A stretch of DNA of 64,000 nt from Tolypothrix tenuis PCC 7101 (GTDB taxonomy: Bacteria > Cyanobacteriota > Cyanobacteriia > Cyanobacteriales > Nostocaceae), in contig NZ_AP018248.1 in the NCBI RefSeq assembly GCF_002368295.1, forward strand, positions 3,515,502-3,579,501, given 5' to 3'. The notes beneath the pieces were generated by a model. The model did no database searches and was not told the DNA's origin. It was given only the letters and a program-made list of their open reading frames with translations. Numbering within the stretch: the first letter of the stretch is position 1; every line of letters begins with the position of its first letter. This document shows positions 15,832 to 23,222 of this stretch, in pieces. The position numbers and the translations under genes were made by a program.

Positions 15832-18009
15832 TTAGCTCCTAGCTGCTGATTCTGGACTACTAACGTCAGGAAGTACAGAGGCTAAATGGGAGGTAACTTG
15901 ACTGTAACGTCGGGTAATCAGCAGTGAAGAACGACATTGAATAGCGAGTTCATCTGTGTATCTTCCTAGGGTTTGGCGTTCGATACCCCACGCGCGGCTA
16001 GTACCAGCAATTGTCAAATCAACAGACTCGGAAGCTTCAACTACAGCTTGGATGGGATCTGGAGCTTCAATCATCTGAATTTCAATGCGATCGCGTACAC
16101 TGTTTGGTAATTGCTCCATCATGATTTGTAATTCGTGGCTCATTTCGTCCTTAACCTGATTTTCCGCTCGTACCTGTAAAATCCGCAACATACAGGTATC
16201 TCTGTTAATCAGCAATCTTAAGGCAAGTATCAAGGCTAAATCATCATGAATATTGGCAGAATAAGGAACTAGTAAGCTTTCTAGTCTTTCTCCTCCCCGG
16301 TCGATAAATACTGCTACATCTACGGGTGCAGTAGTAAGAATTTGACCAACTCTCCCACCTAAGCGATTGTTACTAAAAGCTGGGCGGTGCCATCCTACTA
16401 AAATTAAGTTAGGTTGCTCAATTTGGGCAATCTGGGCAGTTTCTCTAGCAACGTTGCTTGATGTGCGGATAATAGGATGCACATAAGCACGAGAAGTTGC
16501 AGGTTCGAGGTTATTAATTAACTCTTCTAGCTGTTGGCGACGTTGAGCAATTAAGCGGTTAGCCTCAACTGGTGTACTTTCAAAAGCATAGTCTTCTTCA
16601 AACTCAATCAAGCTGAGGGGATGAACCACAGCAGATTGACGATAGTTGAGAGCGATCGCAACTGCTAACTGTAATAAGCCTTTTTGGGTGCTAGGATTAG
16701 CAACTGGCACTAAAATTCGGTATTCTTCAGTAATTCTAGTTGGTGTATCAGTTTCTTCTTCTAATTCTGGTTCTACTACATCTAACCTGATCAGCTTCTT
16801 GGGATAAGTCCATTCCAGCAGTGGCGAGGTCATAAATGTAGTTACCAATGCCATAATCACCAGCATGGTAAACAGTAAGGGTGAAACTACACCTAACTCG
16901 AGTCCAATATTGAGCACAATTAACTCAGTTAAACCGCGAGTATTCATCAACCAACCAAGGGCTGAGGCTTCCCGCTTATTAATTCCACTGACACGAGCTG
17001 CAACATAAGTCCCAATATACTTGCCTGCGATCGCAACTGCTAAAACTAATGCACACAGTAACCACAATTCTGGACGGTTGAGCAAGCCAATTTGCGTCCG
17101 CAAGCCACTATAAGCAAAGAATACTGGGAGCAGAAATACTAAGACAAAATCTTCGGTTTTCTCTGCCAGTTCTCTCACCAAATCTGCATTTTTAGGCATT
17201 GCTGCACCTAGTAAAAATGCACCAAAAATCAGGTGAATGCCAATTAATTCGGTAACTAGAGCAGAAGCCACCACTCCCATGTAAATTAACGCTACTACCA
17301 TTTGGCTTAAGCGTCCCGTGCGTTGGTGGTAGGTAGCCAGCCGTTGTAGGAACCAACGCCCCACAGTTAGCATAAAGCCGATGTAGAGAATGCTTTCGAC
17401 AATTGTCGGCCAGGCACTGATAATATTACCTTCTCTAGCAACTGCGATCGCTACTGCTAAGACGCACCAAGCCGTCACATCATCCACCGCCGCACAAGTT
17501 AACGCCAAGGTTCCCAAGCGCGTTCCTTGCAAGTTGTTCTCTGTAATAATTCTCGCCAGTACCGGAAATGCGGTAATTGACATCGCCGCGCCCAAAAATA
17601 GGGCAAAAGCGGTAAAGGAAACACTAGCATTAGAAACCAGAGGATAAAGCAACACTGCGAGCAGCGTTCCTAAAGAAAACGGCACCAAAATGCTGACATG
17701 AGAAGTCAAAACAGCTGTTTCTAATTGTCCGCTCAGGTATCTGGGATTCAGCTCTAAGCCAATCAGAAACATAAAAAATATCAGTCCCACCTGAGACAGC
17801 ACATTTAAAAATGGCACGGCTTCGGGCGGAAACAAGGTAGCTGCTGCTGATGGAGCTATCAAACCAAATAGAGAAGGGCCGAGCATAATCCCAGCTACAA
17901 TCTCACCAATTACCAGCGGTTGCTTAATTGACTTAAATCCCAGTCCTACTAGCCGAGACAGTCCAATAACAATCAGCACCTCAAACAGAACGAGTATTAC
18001 TGTGTGCAT
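15832..18009 (-). CDS. CPA2-family cation/proton antiporter with C-terminal Usp-like domain
   Basis: A 725-residue membrane transporter. Residues 1-400 hold about 12 hydrophobic segments of the KefB/GerN/NapA type: GEIVAGIMLGPSLFG near 31-46, GLELNPR, the core pair ITAFPVLARI and CAAVDDVTAW (with the family's acidic residues), and NTRGLTELIVLNIGLE. After about residue 420 a soluble region follows with two segments resembling universal stress protein domains (YRILVPVANPS...; LLVPYSANIHDDLALILA...), a regulatory cytosolic tail. Probably a K+/H+ or Na+/H+ antiporter; the ion cannot be told. ATG at 18009 with AGGA ribosome site. First gene of a pair with the secreted protein. Confidence 0.88.
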   Translation of the reverse strand: MHTVILVLFEVLIVIGLSRLVGLGFKSIKQPLVIGEIVAGIMLGPSLFGLIAPSAAATLFPPEAVPFLNVLSQVGLIFFMFLIGLELNPRYLSGQLETAVLTSHVSILVPFSLGTLLAVLLYPLVSNASVSFTAFALFLGAAMSITAFPVLARIITENNLQGTRLGTLALTCAAVDDVTAWCVLAVAIAVAREGNIISAWPTIVESILYIGFMLTVGRWFLQRLATYHQRTGRLSQMVVALIYMGVVASALVTELIGIHLIFGAFLLGAAMPKNADLVRELAEKTEDFVLVFLLPVFFAYSGLRTQIGLLNRPELWLLCALVLAVAIAGKYIGTYVAARVSGINKREASALGWLMNTRGLTELIVLNIGLELGVVSPLLFTMLVIMALVTTFMTSPLLEWTYPKKLIRLDVVEPELEEETDTPTRITEEYRILVPVANPSTQKGLLQLAVAIALNYRQSAVVHPLSLIEFEEDYAFESTPVEANRLIAQRRQQLEELINNLEPATSRAYVHPIIRTSSNVARETAQIAQIEQPNLILVGWHRPAFSNNRLGGRVGQILTTAPVDVAVFIDRGGERLESLLVPYSANIHDDLALILALRLLINRDTCMLRILQVRAENQVKDEMSHELQIMMEQLPNSVRDRIEIQMIEAPDPIQAVVEASESVDLTIAGTSRAWGIERQTLGRYTDELAIQCRSSLLITRRYSQVTSHLASVLPDVSSPESAARS

Positions 18010-18084
18010 AGTTTCCTCGCAAGTGACTATCCGGTTTCCCTAAGATGATTCTTTATAACACTCAAAAATGTCAACCTTTTTATA

Positions 18085-18150
18085 CTGGGGCATGGGGCAT
18101 GGGGCATGGGGCATGGGGCATTGGGTAATTGGTAATTGGTAATTGGTAAT
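18085..18150. repeat. Heptamer repeats GGGGCAT and TTGGTAA
   Basis: About five copies of GGGGCAT followed by four of TTGGTAA, at the left end of the gap between the two antiporter genes. Confidence 0.9.
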
Positions 18151-18162
18151 AGCAGAGTGATG

Positions 18163-18288
18163 CAATACTTGTTGGTGAAGGGGAAAAAAGGGAATGGGAA
18201 AAGGGAAAGAAAAAACCTTTAACCCTTAACCTTTAACCTTTTCCCCAAAACCTATTTTGGGTTCAAAACGCTTAACCGATTAGTATTG
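18163..18288. repeat. MITE-like repeat family E, copy 1, with target duplication
   Basis: A 126-bp element starting CAATACTTGTTGGTGAAGG and ending CTTAACCGATTAGTATTG (outer 7 bp perfect, about 18 bp imperfect inverted repeat). The 10-bp direct repeat CAGAGTGATG flanks it at 18153-18162 and 18289-18298. The interior is purine/pyrimidine-rich (GGGAAAAGGGAAAG, AACCTTTAACCC). Confidence 0.82.
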
Positions 18289-18382
18289 CAGAGTGATGTG
18301 TCATTTCTCTTCTGCTTTGTGTGCTATCTTCTCTTTCTTCCCTTTCAATCCCTATTTTGAAAACATTAAATTAATTTAAAAT

Positions 18383-18461
18383 CCCTAATCCCCAATCCCC
18401 AATCCCCAATCCCCAATCCCTAATCCCCAATCCCCAGTCCCCAGTCCCCAATCCCCAACCC
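18383..18461. repeat. Heptamer repeat CCCCAAT/CCCCAGT
   Basis: About ten tandem copies, ending exactly at the stop codon of the downstream antiporter gene. Confidence 0.9.
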
Positions 18462-19751
18462 CTAAGCCAGAGATTTCTCATACCTCGTACCTTGCAACAA
18501 ATAGGCAACTAGTGGTGATGCCATTAATGTCGTCACGATTGCCATAATAACCATGATAGTGAATAAAGTTGGCGTAATAACTCCTTGTTCTAAACCTATA
18601 TTGAGGATAATTAACTCCATCAATCCTCGAGCATTCATGAGCGCCCCAATTGTTGCTGATTCTCGCCAAGTTTCGCCAGCTATTTTAGCCGCAAGCATAC
18701 AAGCAATGCCTTTACCAAGAACAGCGATCGCAATAATCAAAAATGTAATTGCCCACAAAGTTGGTGTATTTACTAATCCTATTTGTGTATTCAATCCTGA
18801 GAAGACAAAAAATATCGGTAATAAAAAACCTGTCGTCAAAAATTCAGTGCGATCGCGTATTTGTTCGGCAAATTCCCCGCGCGGCATTGCTGTGCCTAAA
18901 ATAAAGGCACCAAAGACTGCATAGATACCAATAGCATCGGTAAACCAAGCCCCAAACATCAAAACTGTTAGTACTAAAGTTAATGTTTGAATTGTCACTC
19001 CACCATCTTTATTTGTGATGCGAGTAAAGATAGTTAAAGCAGGTCTACCGACAAAAATTGTTAATAAAACATAGCCAATACCACCACCAATCGCAAAAGC
19101 GGCAATACTAGAATTAGCATTTAAACTGGCTAACACAATAGCCAGTAAACACCATGCAGTTGCGTCATCTATAGAACCTGCGGCTAGAGCTAAAGTGCCA
19201 AAAGTGGTTTTTGCAATTCCCCTTTCATAGAGCATCCGGGCTAACATCGGAAATGCGGTAATCGACATCGATGCACCCAAATATAAAGCCGCAGCCCAAG
19301 GAGTTACACCAGCTTTAAAAAGGTCGCCTTTACTGTATAAGAAAAAAGCTGCGATCGCGCCTAAACAAAAAGGTGCAATTATCCCAGCCGCAGACACTAA
19401 ACCTGCACTTTTAAGACGCTGCTTAATTAAATCAGTATTAAATTCTAAGCCAATCAAAAACATATAAATTACTAACCCAATCTGACTGATAGCGAAGAGA
19501 ATCGACATCGAAGGATTGGGAATTTTGGCTCCCGTTGCTAACAATATTGGTGCTTTGGGAAATAACCACTGCTGTAAATCTGGAGTAATTAAACCTAGTA
19601 ATGATGGCCCTAACATTACCCCCGCAATCATTTCACAAACAACATCAGTTTGTTTGAGATATCGCGTACCAATAATAGTCACGATGCGACAAGTCACCAA
19701 AATTATTGTTAGTTGTAGCAATAGCTTGAGAACTAGCTCAAAATTAGACAT
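18462..19751 (-). CDS. CPA2-family cation/proton antiporter, short form
   Basis: A 429-residue integral membrane antiporter, paralogous to the larger one 450 bp downstream but without the soluble tail. Visible landmarks are CEMIAGVMLGPSLLG, GLEFNTDLI, SITAFPMLARM, AAGSIDDATAW and NARGLMELIILNIGLEQG. It ends soon after the last membrane segment (YLLQGTRYEKSLA). The frame extends to a TTG at 19787, but the ATG at 19751 has an AAGGGA ribosome site and fits the family. The tandem arrangement suggests an old duplication with one copy losing or gaining the Usp-like tail. The ion (Na+ or K+) is not deducible. Confidence 0.88.
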   Translation of the reverse strand: MSNFELVLKLLLQLTIILVTCRIVTIIGTRYLKQTDVVCEMIAGVMLGPSLLGLITPDLQQWLFPKAPILLATGAKIPNPSMSILFAISQIGLVIYMFLIGLEFNTDLIKQRLKSAGLVSAAGIIAPFCLGAIAAFFLYSKGDLFKAGVTPWAAALYLGASMSITAFPMLARMLYERGIAKTTFGTLALAAGSIDDATAWCLLAIVLASLNANSSIAAFAIGGGIGYVLLTIFVGRPALTIFTRITNKDGGVTIQTLTLVLTVLMFGAWFTDAIGIYAVFGAFILGTAMPRGEFAEQIRDRTEFLTTGFLLPIFFVFSGLNTQIGLVNTPTLWAITFLIIAIAVLGKGIACMLAAKIAGETWRESATIGALMNARGLMELIILNIGLEQGVITPTLFTIMVIMAIVTTLMASPLVAYLLQGTRYEKSLA

Positions 19752-20278
19752 TTGATTTCCCTTATTAAAAATGGGGAGATTCAGCAAAGTATCTATAGTA
19801 ATCTTAGGCTAATTAGAGGCATAAAACTTTGCTAGATGCACTGAGCTTGGCTGCAAAATATCAATATTTTGCAATTCTACGTAGCAGTACTTATCTATTT
19901 GTAATAAACGCCAAAAACTGTTTTTATACCGACATCCAGGTGATCCAGATACACAATCAACCTCAAAAGTGAGCTTTTTTACAGATTGCGATCGCGCTTT
20001 AAATGTTTTATAACCAAACCTATATCTTTATTCTCATCTCAACGCATTAAGTCTGCATTGATAATAACCTGCTGCAAGCCCTATCCTTCTTTGATCAGAG
20101 AAACTACCTATAGCTTGCTTCTCTGTACTGGTAAGGTAACAGCTACCCCTAACCACTCCGCATCTATCTCAATATTAATTACAATCTATGCTGGCGTTGA
20201 GCTTCCCACCTCCCAGCACCCTTAACTCACGTAATTACGAATTACGAATTACGAATTACGAATTACGAATTAATAATC
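19752..20278. other. Intergenic region, no convincing gene
   Basis: AT-rich spacer between the divergent antiporter and acetyltransferase genes. A frame at 19986-20225 has no recognisable features. The region ends in an ATTACGA array. Confidence 0.5.
20231..20273. repeat. Heptamer repeat ATTACGA
   Basis: About six tandem copies ending 5 bp before the ATG of the acetyltransferase gene, so the array occupies the place of its ribosome site. Confidence 0.88.
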
Positions 20279-20776
20279 ATGAGCGCTAACGACCAATTTC
20301 TTCGTCCTGCTATCGAAACAGATGCTTGCTGTATGAGTGCAATTCATATTGCTGCTATCAAAGCGCTACCAGCAACTTTATATTCTGAAGAAGAACTGTT
20401 AGCTTGGCGAAACTACCTAGACCAACCTGACGGTGCTAATATTCTCAGGAGTATGAAAATCAAAAATTGCTGGGTTGCTGTTGATAAAAATGTAATTGTG
20501 GGATTCACTAGTTACATTTTTGATGAACTCATAGCATTATACGTGCATCCTAAACACCAAGGGCAAGGTGTTGGTAGAGCCTTAGTTAATCATTTTTGCG
20601 AAGCAGCTAGCAAGCAAGGTATAGAAAAGGTAATTACAACTGCTAGCCTTTACGCTGAAGGATTTTATAGGAGATTGGGTTTTAAATTTATCGAAAAAGC
20701 GCCTCATTACTTAAAAAGAGGGATGATTGTTCCAGTTAGTAAAATGAGTAAAAATTTGCTTCCTGCGACCAAGTAG
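20279..20776 (+). CDS. GNAT-family N-acetyltransferase
   Basis: A 165-residue single-domain acetyl-CoA-dependent acetyltransferase. The N-terminal part (FLRPAIETDACCMSAIHIAA) is the first GNAT strand and helix; the acetyl-CoA site is LYVHPKHQGQGVGRALVNHF (about residues 90-109), with the Q-x-x-G-x-G/A motif intact; ASLYAEGFYRRLGF is motif B. Substrate unknown. The ATG lies directly behind a heptamer array and has no visible Shine-Dalgarno sequence. A GGATGCGTTAATAACGCATCC hairpin follows the stop and may be the terminator. Confidence 0.87.
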   Translation: MSANDQFLRPAIETDACCMSAIHIAAIKALPATLYSEEELLAWRNYLDQPDGANILRSMKIKNCWVAVDKNVIVGFTSYIFDELIALYVHPKHQGQGVGRALVNHFCEAASKQGIEKVITTASLYAEGFYRRLGFKFIEKAPHYLKRGMIVPVSKMSKNLLPATK

Positions 20777-20799
20777 GATGCGTTAATAACGCATCCTCT
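20774..20799. terminator. Hairpin GGATGCGTTA-ATAACGCATCC
   Basis: A near-perfect palindrome immediately after the acetyltransferase stop codon, related to repeat family D. Terminator activity is inferred from its position; no long T tract follows. Confidence 0.4.
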
Positions 20800-20995
20800 A
20801 TTTATGATGATTTCTATATAAAAATTGAGTATCTCTACTCTAGATTTAGAGTCAATAATACGCAGACTAATGAATATTAGTAAATAATGTGGTTTTAACT
20901 ACCTTCTGATGTGGAATTAGTAAGATAAACTTGCCAGGTGGATGTCATCAAACTCCTATATGGAGCTTACTAACAACAAAGGATAAAGCTTAACC

Positions 20996-21220
20996 ATGTC
21001 TAAAGAAATAGCCAAAGTAATTTTATGGGAAGAGAACGAAAAAGAGTATATTAAAAAGTTTTATGACTTACAATTTGTGCCCAGAGTTGGAGAGGAAGTT
21101 TACCTTAAAAAGGAGAAATGGAAAGTAACTAGAGTTGAACATGATGTAGAAGTGAATGAAGTTAATGTCTACATGGAAATCATTAAAAAAGTCCATAAAG
21201 ATAAACCATCTAATTCTTAA
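20996..21220 (+). CDS. Hypothetical small charged protein
   Basis: A 74-residue protein, not recognised. It is highly charged (KVILWEENEKEYIKKFYDLQ; MEIIKKVHKDKP), with a predicted strand-rich middle (FVPRVGEEVYLKKEKWKVTRVEHDV) that resembles small SH3-like or phage-tail-type folds only loosely. AAGGATAAAGC precedes the ATG. No signal peptide or membrane segment. Neighbours are unrelated. A protein product is likely from codon use and ribosome site; the function is unknown. Confidence 0.55.
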   Translation: MSKEIAKVILWEENEKEYIKKFYDLQFVPRVGEEVYLKKEKWKVTRVEHDVEVNEVNVYMEIIKKVHKDKPSNS

Positions 21221-21426
21221 TACTTCCGGAAATTCTGTCCTACCTCAGCTTTTATTCCCTCTTCTCTCTTCCCTATTTCCTCCATCAGCAAATAATTTCA
21301 GCCATCATATCGGCTTACGATAACTTCTTACCTGCAACATAGATAATTTGCATAAAGCTGCTAAGGGCGAACCTATTATATACTCAGCAGTTTACAGAAT
21401 TATCTTAAGTAAAGGTATAAAGTTAA

Positions 21427-21993
21427 ATGACTAGTAAACAGTTATCTCTCAGCAAAATAGCAGTATTCATAACTGCTGTAATTTCCCTGAGTTTCCCTTC
21501 TACTAAAACTCCAGCCTCTTGTGCTGCTCCCCTAAATGGTGGAGACTTTGAAGCACAAACTAACCAAAGAATCAGCAGTCCTTGGGTTGGGGAAGGTAGA
21601 GTTGGCGTTGATATTGGATTAGGCTACAGCAATAGGGGTAAAAATAATGTCTGGATGCGGAATGTTTCGGGATGGAATGGTATTCGTCAACGCGTCAGAC
21701 TACAACCCAACACTCAATATAAGTTAACAGCATATATCCGCACATCAGGCAATGTTACAGATGGTTATTTTGGAGTGCGAGATGCTCAACAGAAGGTTTT
21801 TTCCGAAATCAAGTTTGGTAGTTTACCTCGCTACACACCTATGACACTGTCATTTAGAACTGGCAATGAAACTGTGTACAATATTTTCACGGGATTTTGG
21901 GCTTTAGGTCAAGATAGCTGGGTTCAGGTAGATGACTATAGCCTGACAGGTGGTTCCTGTGAAGATGTGCAACTAGTTCCAGCAAATAATTAA
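21427..21993 (+). CDS. Secreted protein with carbohydrate-binding-like domain
   Basis: A 188-residue protein. The N-terminal signal peptide (KIAVFITAVISLSFPSTKTP) is probably cut before or near ASCAAP. The mature part resembles a CBM4/9-type or CBM22-like beta-sandwich: LNGGDFEAQTN at the start, GWNGIRQRVRLQPNTQYKL, YIRTSG, FGVRDAQ, and SWVQVDDYSLT at the end, the usual closing strand of such domains. There is one Cys pair (C32, C179 approximately). No enzyme domain is attached, so it may bind wall or extracellular polysaccharide. A GAGACGCGAT palindrome sits just past the stop. Confidence 0.7.
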   Translation: MTSKQLSLSKIAVFITAVISLSFPSTKTPASCAAPLNGGDFEAQTNQRISSPWVGEGRVGVDIGLGYSNRGKNNVWMRNVSGWNGIRQRVRLQPNTQYKLTAYIRTSGNVTDGYFGVRDAQQKVFSEIKFGSLPRYTPMTLSFRTGNETVYNIFTGFWALGQDSWVQVDDYSLTGGSCEDVQLVPANN

Positions 21994-22002
21994 TCATTGT
22001 GG

Positions 22003-22024
22003 GAGACGCGATGAATCGCGTCTC
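22003..22024. repeat. Palindrome GAGACGCGAT-GA-ATCGCGTCTC, copy 3
   Basis: A perfect 10-bp-arm hairpin about 10 bp past the stop of the secreted protein gene, where a terminator is expected. Confidence 0.75.
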
Positions 22025-22101
22025 TACAAGATAGGCTGGTGATTTGCGATCGCACACCAAACAATGGAGAATTTTACAGGAGCGATCGCCTTCATAACTC
22101 C

Positions 22102-22200
22102 ATCATTTCACCTCAGAACAGGAAACTTCAAGCTAGAAACAGGAATTTTCTCGTTTGGAACAGGAAACTTCGAGTTCAGAACACGAAACTTGAAGATGAA
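22102..22200. repeat. About 21-bp tandem repeat, four diverged units
   Basis: Units built on AGAACAGGAAACTTC followed by a variable end. Translated in one frame they give heptapeptides such as RTGNFKL, ETGIFSF, GTGNFEF and RTRNLKM. No surrounding gene is evident, so I treat this as a DNA repeat. Confidence 0.6.
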
Positions 22201-22202
22201 AA

Positions 22203-22390
22203 ACTCCACCCACAAGGGGATGGAGTTTTTGGGCATTGGGAATTGGGCATAGGGGAGGCAGTGCGTTGCGGGGGTTCCCCCCGTTGTAGCAACTGCCGTC
22301 ATGGGAAAGAAAATACCAATGCCCAATGCCCTATGCCCCAAGCGGCGGGGCGGCTATCCCTCTCCACCCACAAGGGGATGGAGTTTCCCG
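22203..22390. repeat. Two copies of hairpin CTCCACCCACAAGGGGATGGAG
   Basis: The 22-base hairpin is at 22204-22225 and again at about 22357-22383. Between them lie a GGGCATTGGG stretch and a GC-rich palindrome (GGGGGTTCCCCCC). The first copy is followed by TTTTT and looks like an intrinsic terminator. Confidence 0.55.
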
Positions 22391-22435
22391 CCGCTTTCAA
22401 TAAAAGCTTGATTTATCAGGCTGAGAACTTGAATT

Positions 22436-22853
22436 TTACTTTTCTGAGGAGAGGCGATCGCGAAGATATGCTAAATTTTCACGTACAGTCATAGTATGGG
22501 GATGATCATTGGTGTCAACTTAACGTGAAAACCTCTTGGCGACAACGTTCTGCCCTCACCCCCAGCCCCTCTCCCATCAGGAGAGGGGAGCAAGAGATTT
22601 AATTCCCCTTCGCCAGGGGGAGAAGGGGTGAGGGGATGAGGGCGAGGTTTTTTTTACAACACGCGCCGTATATAGCTTTTAGCTTAAGTTAACACCAATG
22701 GGGGATGATTCACCCCTAAAGTTTGCTCACAAATATCTAAAGCTTGCACATACAAAGGTTCGGCTTCGCTGTATCTAGTTCTATAGTGGTTTCAAAAGCC
22801 TTGGTAAACACTAGGATGGCGATTCCCCCAGCAGTAAGTGTCACAGGCTTCAT
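22436..22853 (-). pseudogene. TPR-protein pseudogene, deleted and interrupted by a MITE
   Basis: Read on the minus strand from an ATG at 22853, the sequence gives MKPVTLTAGGIAILVFTKAF, an N-terminus typical of large cyanobacterial NB-ARC/TPR proteins. Near 22790 it jumps frame into the last TPR repeat: RYSEAEPLYVQALDICEQTLG, then VNHP. At 22701 the frame is cut by a 194-bp MITE (22507-22700). Removing the MITE and one copy of the 9-bp duplication restores NHP-HTMTVRENLAYLRDRLSSEK and a stop at 22436. The middle of the original gene (ATPase and most TPRs) is gone. This is a relic whose last exon-like piece precisely records the insertion. Confidence 0.8.
22507..22700. mobile_element. MITE family A, copy 3, with 9-bp target site duplication
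   Basis: A 194-bp non-coding element. The left end CATTGGTGTCAACTTAA and the right end TTAAGTTAACACCAATG are inverted repeats (16 of 17 match). GGGGATGAT flanks it directly at 22498-22506 and 22701-22709. It defines the borders of family A and lies inside the TPR pseudogene. No transposase is encoded, so movement would need one in trans. Confidence 0.88.
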
Positions 22854-23067
22854 ATTTTCGGCAAGAAATACGAGATGATGCTGATGGAGATTCTAATCTA
22901 GCTCAACTGTTTTGGGAAGAAATCATCCAAATTAATTAATATTTACGCTGGTAACGCGGATTTTAAGGCAATTTGCAATTGAGTAACCAACATTTTTGAT
23001 GGTAAATGCCCATCCCGTTGTTTTATAATTCAATACCGTTCAGTTAATATCAAAAAACTTAACCTGC

Positions 23068-23141
23068 GTAGGTTAGTTTGAGGAACGAAACCCAACAAAA
23101 ACGCGAAAATGTTGGGTTTCACTGCGTTCAACCCAACCTAC
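23068..23141. repeat. Palindromic repeat GTAGGTT...AACCTAC
   Basis: A nested hairpin: outer arms GTAGGTTAGTTTGA / TCAACCCAACCTAC and inner GAAACCCAACA / TGTTGGGTTTC. It lies 80 bp upstream of dndD, within what should be its leader or promoter region. Confidence 0.7.
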
Positions 23142-23222
23142 AATTATCTAAAGTTACCTTTCTTTTTCTCTTGTATCTCTATATCCCAGTAATTTTCCCG
23201 AATCCTACATTAATTCATATAA

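Noticed and set aside
19986..20225. 79-residue open frame upstream of the acetyltransferase
   Set aside because: No ribosome site, no family resemblance, and it ends at a heptamer array; treated as non-coding.
22039..22494. 150-residue open frame after the secreted protein
   Set aside because: It consists of 21-bp tandem repeats, hairpins and a GGGCAT-type stretch, with no protein-like character.
22838..22939. Plus-strand piece SYFRQEIRDDADGDSNLAQL
   Set aside because: Short, no start codon or upstream context; it overlaps the start of the minus-strand TPR pseudogene. It could be a gene tail relic but is not supportable.
20777..23222. dndB or dndC hidden upstream of dndD
   Set aside because: No frame with a PAPS-reductase-like (SGGKDS) or DndB-like sequence was found there; only repeats, a secreted protein, a small protein and the TPR pseudogene.
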